Part shown: positions 25,710 to 29,258 of the stretch, piece by piece | How the letters are laid out: each line of letters opens with the position of its first letter | Numbering within the stretch: position 1 is the first letter of the stretch | IMG/VR virus record: IMGVR_UViG_3300006749_000073 | Coordinates: 1-29,258 of that record | Length of the DNA: 29,258 bases | Direction: 5' to 3' (one strand) | Origin: a virus | The notes under the pieces: model-generated | Databases searched by the model: none | What the model saw: only the letters and a program-made list of their open reading frames with translations | What the model was told of the DNA's origin: nothing | Translations under genes and position numbers: made by a program

Positions 25710-25717
25710 TATATTTG
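25710..25717 (+). promoter_or_regulatory. TATATTTG -7 box before the beta-protein cluster
   Basis: TATATTTG lies 21 bases before the ATG at 25739, giving a leader of about 17 nt. No TTG is found at the expected distance. Confidence 0.55.
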
Positions 25718-25738
25718 CAAAACAAACAATAACTAAAA

Positions 25739-26131
25739 ATGGCTACTACTACTGCATCAATTACCATTTCCAGTGGTGACCTCACTGGAGATGCCTTGTC
25801 TCTTAGCTCGACAGCAACGCTTACGAAAGCTGGCACAACTACTGGCTTGGATCAAACTACTGGCGTTGGACGTATTCTATATGGGTCTGCTGGTGTAAAC
25901 ACTTTGATTGCTCATGCTACTTATACAGCAGACAAGGCTCATAAGCTTTACATCAAGAATCCAAGCGGCACAGCTGGTGAGAACATCGTTATTACCTTTG
26001 CTTCTCAAGCTATTGGTCGTCTTTACGCTGGAGACTTTGCTCTTATCCCTTGGAATGGAGACACTGACATCAAAGTCACTACTAGTGACGCTAACATGGT
26101 TGTCGAGTATCTCTTGATCTTCGAAGCATAA
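25739..26131 (+). CDS. Beta-rich small virion-type protein (130 aa)
   Basis: A 130-residue, Thr/Ser/Ala-rich beta protein, beginning MATTTASITISSGDLTGDAL. Shared landmarks with the next gene and with 7325-7771 are the strand LYIKNPSG, a loop, then GDFALIPWNGDTDIKV and the end VVEYLLIFEA. A capsid-decoration or small virion-fibre role is likely; three copies suggest distinct positions on the virion. It overlaps the next ATG by one base. Confidence 0.85.
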   Translation: MATTTASITISSGDLTGDALSLSSTATLTKAGTTTGLDQTTGVGRILYGSAGVNTLIAHATYTADKAHKLYIKNPSGTAGENIVITFASQAIGRLYAGDFALIPWNGDTDIKVTTSDANMVVEYLLIFEA

Positions 26132-26538
26132 TGGCAACGGTAAGAGTCACACTGGGACTCTCAAGTGCTGATGTCATGTCAACAGCTGTTGGTCTAAATG
26201 TGGCCACTACGCTGTCTGCTGACTCTGGCAGTATTACACGCGCCAAAGTCAAGGGAACTGCTGCAGACACAGATGATCTTGTCGTTTACAAAGCCAACGA
26301 CAAACTTGAGAACGCTTATCTCTACATCCAGAACCTGGATCAAGAGAAAGAAAATTACATTATTGTAAGAAACGAAACTGAGTCTAACACAGCTCTTGTC
26401 GCTAAGATTGGTGGTGGTGAGTTTGCATTTATTCCTGTTGCAGTAGACAAGACATACGAATGCATTGCCACTAAGGTCAACACTCTAGTTGAATATGGCG
26501 TGTTTGGTTTGGACAACTCAGCAGTTACACTCGCATAA
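26131..26538 (+). CDS. Beta-rich small virion-type protein (135 aa)
   Basis: A 135-residue protein beginning MATVRVTLGLSSADVMSTAV, with landmarks AYLYIQNLDQE, GGGEFAFIPVAVDKT and LVEYGVFGLD in the same order as in the adjacent 25739 protein. It is probably a tandem-duplicated paralogue. Ten bases separate it from the next gene. Same predicted role as its neighbour. Confidence 0.85.
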   Translation: MATVRVTLGLSSADVMSTAVGLNVATTLSADSGSITRAKVKGTAADTDDLVVYKANDKLENAYLYIQNLDQEKENYIIVRNETESNTALVAKIGGGEFAFIPVAVDKTYECIATKVNTLVEYGVFGLDNSAVTLA

Positions 26539-26548
26539 AAATTAAAAG

Positions 26549-26893
26549 ATGGCGACATTAGCAAATCAAGGAATAGCAAGTCAGGCTTCTTTTGGTCAAC
26601 TAGGCAGTGCTTTTGTGGATGACGGAGGTGCATACACCCCACCCACAGGCAAGGTCGTAGTGGCCATTCAGTGCCTGGCTGACACCACATTTACTGTTTT
26701 AACTCCAGAGGCTACAGGAGATTGTTTTGGTATAGCTGCCAGTTCTGGCGTTGGAACCAATAACGAGCTGGTTGATAGTAGCAACATTTTCCCAAAGGGC
26801 ATGACCATTTTTGGACGGTGGACTGCTGTTACTGCTGCGACTGATACTGATGGAGGTGTCATTCTGTACCTGGGGCCAGCAAAACTCAATTGA
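26549..26893 (+). CDS. Small virion-type protein (114 aa)
   Basis: A 114-residue Gly/Ala/Thr-rich beta protein: MATLANQGIASQASFGQLGS, then VVVAIQCLADTTFTVLTP, a central loop, and FPKGMTIFGRWTAVTAATD and GGVILYLGPAKLN. The VVAIQxLxDTTFxxLTPE...FPKGMTIxGxW pattern is typical of small structural proteins adjacent to capsid genes in phages. It is probably a minor head or decoration component. It precedes the scaffold gene. Confidence 0.8.
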   Translation: MATLANQGIASQASFGQLGSAFVDDGGAYTPPTGKVVVAIQCLADTTFTVLTPEATGDCFGIAASSGVGTNNELVDSSNIFPKGMTIFGRWTAVTAATDTDGGVILYLGPAKLN

Positions 26894-26911
26894 ATATAAA
26901 TAACTAATTAA

Positions 26912-28033
26912 ATGGAAAATACAATTCACCTTCAAGAAGAGTCGTTTGAAAAAGCTGAGATTTTTGACACGCCAGAGCAGCTCGCTGCCAGCATGCAACA
27001 AGAGTCTCAGCCCCAAGCAGAAGCTCAACCAGAGCAGCCTGCAGAACCTGCCCCAGTGCAGACTGAAGCTGCGCCCACTGAAGAGTCTACTACCCTAGAG
27101 CAAATTACTGAAGCTGCTGATCCACAGCCTGAACAACAGGTTGCTGAACAGCCTCAAGATGATAATTATAGTGAGGAGGAAATCGAGGCTGCGGTCTACA
27201 CATACCTTAGCGAAAGGCTGGGGAGAGAGATCAATAGCTTTGATGAACTTCAAACAACCCCTGCTGTCGATGAACGTGTGCAGGCTATTGCTGATTTTGT
27301 GTCTGAAACAGGTCGTAAGCCAGAAGATTGGTTTACGTATCAATCGATGAATCCGTCTGAAATGGACGATCTGACGGTTGTACGTGTACAGATGTCACAG
27401 CAATATCCTAATCTCTCTTTTGATGAGATCAACATGCTTGTTGGCAACAAATACAAACTGGACTCCAACGTCTATGATGACAAGGATGTCCAGATGTCTA
27501 CTCTTCAGTTGAAGATTGATGCAACGGACGCTCGTGGCGATATCGAAAAGATTCGTGAGTCGTACAAAGCACCAGAAGTTCAACAAGAAGTAAGTGGAAA
27601 CCGTTATGACATTGACGACAATTGGATTCAGCATGCAACTCTCGAAACGGAAGCAATGCAGGCGCTTGAGTTTGATCTAGGCAATGACAGAACATTTACG
27701 TTTGGGCTGAACGATTCTCATAGACAGAATCTGATGCGTCAAAATTCAAACATCAATTCGTTCTTTGACAATTATGTCAATGGCGATGGCTCATGGGATT
27801 ACGACAAGCTAAACTCACACCTTGCTGTGATTGATAATGTGGACACCATTGTGGCGTCAGCATATCGTCAGGGATTGGGTGATGGGCAGAAGACTGTGGT
27901 GAGCAACGCTGCGAATATCTCTACAGATACTTCGCCTAGCGCGTCCCAAAATCTAAATCAGGAAAACCCTCTTGCTCAGCAGGTTAGAACTTTGCTGCGT
28001 GGAGGTAGATCCAAAACTACTTTTAACATCTAA
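26912..28033 (+). CDS. Capsid scaffold protein (373 aa)
   Basis: A 373-residue acidic protein. The N-terminal ~90 residues are a disordered Gln/Glu/Pro/Ala stretch (QPQAEAQPEQPAEPAPVQ), typical of scaffolding proteins. Predicted helices follow around AAVYTYLSERLGREI and later VQMSTLQLKIDATDA, and the C-terminus has a Ser/Thr-rich tail ending GGRSKTTFNI. Position directly before the major capsid gene is the classic scaffold location. It would help assemble the prohead and be removed before packaging. No protease active site is visible, so it is not a fused protease-scaffold. Confidence 0.85.
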   Translation: MENTIHLQEESFEKAEIFDTPEQLAASMQQESQPQAEAQPEQPAEPAPVQTEAAPTEESTTLEQITEAADPQPEQQVAEQPQDDNYSEEEIEAAVYTYLSERLGREINSFDELQTTPAVDERVQAIADFVSETGRKPEDWFTYQSMNPSEMDDLTVVRVQMSQQYPNLSFDEINMLVGNKYKLDSNVYDDKDVQMSTLQLKIDATDARGDIEKIRESYKAPEVQQEVSGNRYDIDDNWIQHATLETEAMQALEFDLGNDRTFTFGLNDSHRQNLMRQNSNINSFFDNYVNGDGSWDYDKLNSHLAVIDNVDTIVASAYRQGLGDGQKTVVSNAANISTDTSPSASQNLNQENPLAQQVRTLLRGGRSKTTFNI

Positions 28034-28044
28034 GAATAACTATT

Positions 28045-29258
28045 ATGGCTAATATTCTTTCAACTCAGCCAGTAGTCGATGCTTCTAATGCAGCGGCTAA
28101 CGCGGCTGGTAACAAGCCTTCGTTTCGCATTACGCCAGAAACGTACACAACTATTGACAGTCTTATTAAGACTACCAAAGACCACGTCCTTCCAGACTTG
28201 GTTGAAACTTACGGTGATCAGGGCATCACTGGATTCTTGAAACTCACTGGCGCTATCAACGCTGGCGGAACCTCTGATCAGTTTGACTGGTGGGAGTTGG
28301 GTCGTCGTCACTCCAAGTTGGCCTACACTTCAGGCCACACTACCATTAACGGTAGCGGTGAGACTGTGACCATCAACTCTGCCTCTGATGTTGCAAGCAA
28401 TGTTCAGGCTAACGACGTTGTGATGGACGCTGCAACTGGTGCTCGCTTTATCGTCAAGTCTGGCGGGTCAGGCACTGGCTCAGCAGCTGACGTTGTTCTC
28501 GTTAAGCTCGACGACTCAGCATCTGTTGAAGACACTGATATCGACGCTTCTGCTGGCGGTACTTTGATCAAGCTTGGTAACATGTATGCTCAAGGCACCA
28601 ACCAGCCAACAGCATATGATGACATTGGTGTTCGCAAGTACAGCAACTCTTACATGATCGTGAAGGGTCGTTACGAAGTCAATGGATCTCAGGCCACTAA
28701 CATTGGCTGGGTGAACATTGGTGGTGGCGAATACCGCTGGTTCATGAAGGGTGAGCAGGAAGCTCGCGCTAAGTTTGAGGATCAGAGAGAGATGATGTTG
28801 CTCTTTGGACAGAAGAGAGACGACGCCACTGGCACAGGTTCTAACCTCGACGACGAGCTCGCTGGTTCTGAGGGTTACTTCTCAGCTATCGAAGACAGAG
28901 GTATCGTTGTTCAAAACGCCAATGCTAACCCTATGGATAGCTTTGCTGAGTTTGACGACTTGATCTTGGAACTCGACAAGCAGGGTGCACCTTCTGAGTA
29001 CGCTATGTACTTGAACAGAAAGCAGTCCTTGGCTATTGATGACATGCTCGCAGCTGGTATTGCAACTGGAGTGACTGCTGGTTTGCCAGCACAGTTTGGT
29101 GCATTCCAGAACGATTCTGACATGGCCGTGAAGCTGGGCTTTAAGTCATTCACTCGTGGAGGTTACTCTTTCCACAAGCATGACTGGAAGCTGTTGAACG
29201 ATCCAACCTTGTTGGGTGCTGGTAACTTCTTGCAGGGCGCTATGGTGCCTTTGATGAA
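28045..29258 (+). CDS. Major capsid protein, partial
   Basis: Begins MANILSTQPVVDASNAAANA and is open to the window edge, with 404 codons visible. The helical start TYTTIDSLIKTTKDHVLPDL, the QEARAKFEDQREMMLLFGQ helix and the later GGYSFHKHDWKLLNDP segment have the look of an HK97-type coat protein. Position right after the scaffold supports this. It would form the head shell. Codon use (CGT, GCT, GTT and AAC favoured) differs from the fibre genes, consistent with high expression. It starts 11 bases after the scaffold stop. Confidence 0.9.
   Translation, partial: MANILSTQPVVDASNAAANAAGNKPSFRITPETYTTIDSLIKTTKDHVLPDLVETYGDQGITGFLKLTGAINAGGTSDQFDWWELGRRHSKLAYTSGHTTINGSGETVTINSASDVASNVQANDVVMDAATGARFIVKSGGSGTGSAADVVLVKLDDSASVEDTDIDASAGGTLIKLGNMYAQGTNQPTAYDDIGVRKYSNSYMIVKGRYEVNGSQATNIGWVNIGGGEYRWFMKGEQEARAKFEDQREMMLLFGQKRDDATGTGSNLDDELAGSEGYFSAIEDRGIVVQNANANPMDSFAEFDDLILELDKQGAPSEYAMYLNRKQSLAIDDMLAAGIATGVTAGLPAQFGAFQNDSDMAVKLGFKSFTRGGYSFHKHDWKLLNDPTLLGAGNFLQGAMVPLM

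Noticed and set aside
1-29258. CRISPR array, insertion sequence, integrase or attachment site
   Set aside because: No regularly spaced repeats, terminal inverted repeats, transposase or recombinase motifs were seen. The repeats found are short regulatory words or protein modules.

Overview
The window is part of the genome of a tailed double-stranded DNA phage. The rightward half carries a recognisable virion module: terminase large subunit, portal, scaffold, major capsid protein, several fibre or adhesin proteins and an M15-type lysis peptidase. No host gene, integrase or lysogeny cassette is visible. A Bacteroidota (probably marine) host is inferred from promoter type. The element TATATTTG, or a relative fitting TAnnTTTG, sits just upstream of several genes, sometimes with TTG 18-21 bases further up. 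This is the known Bacteroidota sigma-A consensus, and there are no convincing Shine-Dalgarno sites. The host call is inference, not proof.

Layout. Positions 1-4603 form a leftward block of 21 small, tightly packed genes, many joined by ATGA stop/start overlaps, probably early genes. Few have recognisable functions: a possible zinc-binding protein, two single-pass membrane peptides, a basic Lys/Pro/Ala-rich protein and a 200-aa conserved phage protein. Intergenic hairpins and a repeated 12-mer just upstream of start codons break the block into sub-operons. Positions 4604-5397 are about 0.8 kb without a credible gene. They hold divergent promoter candidates and several palindromes, and are the likely control region between early and late transcription.

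From 5398 to the right edge the genes run rightward and look late: a 636-aa putative virion protein, a small beta-rich protein, two basic proteins, the M15 peptidase, two very large paralogous fibre proteins, and a run of small accessory genes. The accessory run is interrupted by one leftward winged-helix-like regulator at 13603-14025. It includes a GroES-like protein, a Cys4 protein and an HNH endonuclease. Then come a tRNA-like gene and a clear tRNA-Arg(UCU), a 43-aa basic protein, the terminase, portal, an adaptor-like protein, a collagen-containing fibre, a LamG-like lectin, four small basic proteins, two beta-rich proteins related to the one at 7325, another small virion-type protein, the scaffold, and the major capsid protein, which runs off the right edge.

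How it fits together. HNH, terminase and portal form the packaging machinery. Scaffold and capsid build the head, possibly helped by the GroES-like protein acting with host GroEL. The fibres, lectin and adaptor provide host recognition, and the M15 peptidase probably releases progeny. The features most worth a second look are the near-leaderless promoter arrangement, the repeated early-region motifs and hairpins, a duplicated leader block, and tRNA-like sequences that appear to lack a D arm.
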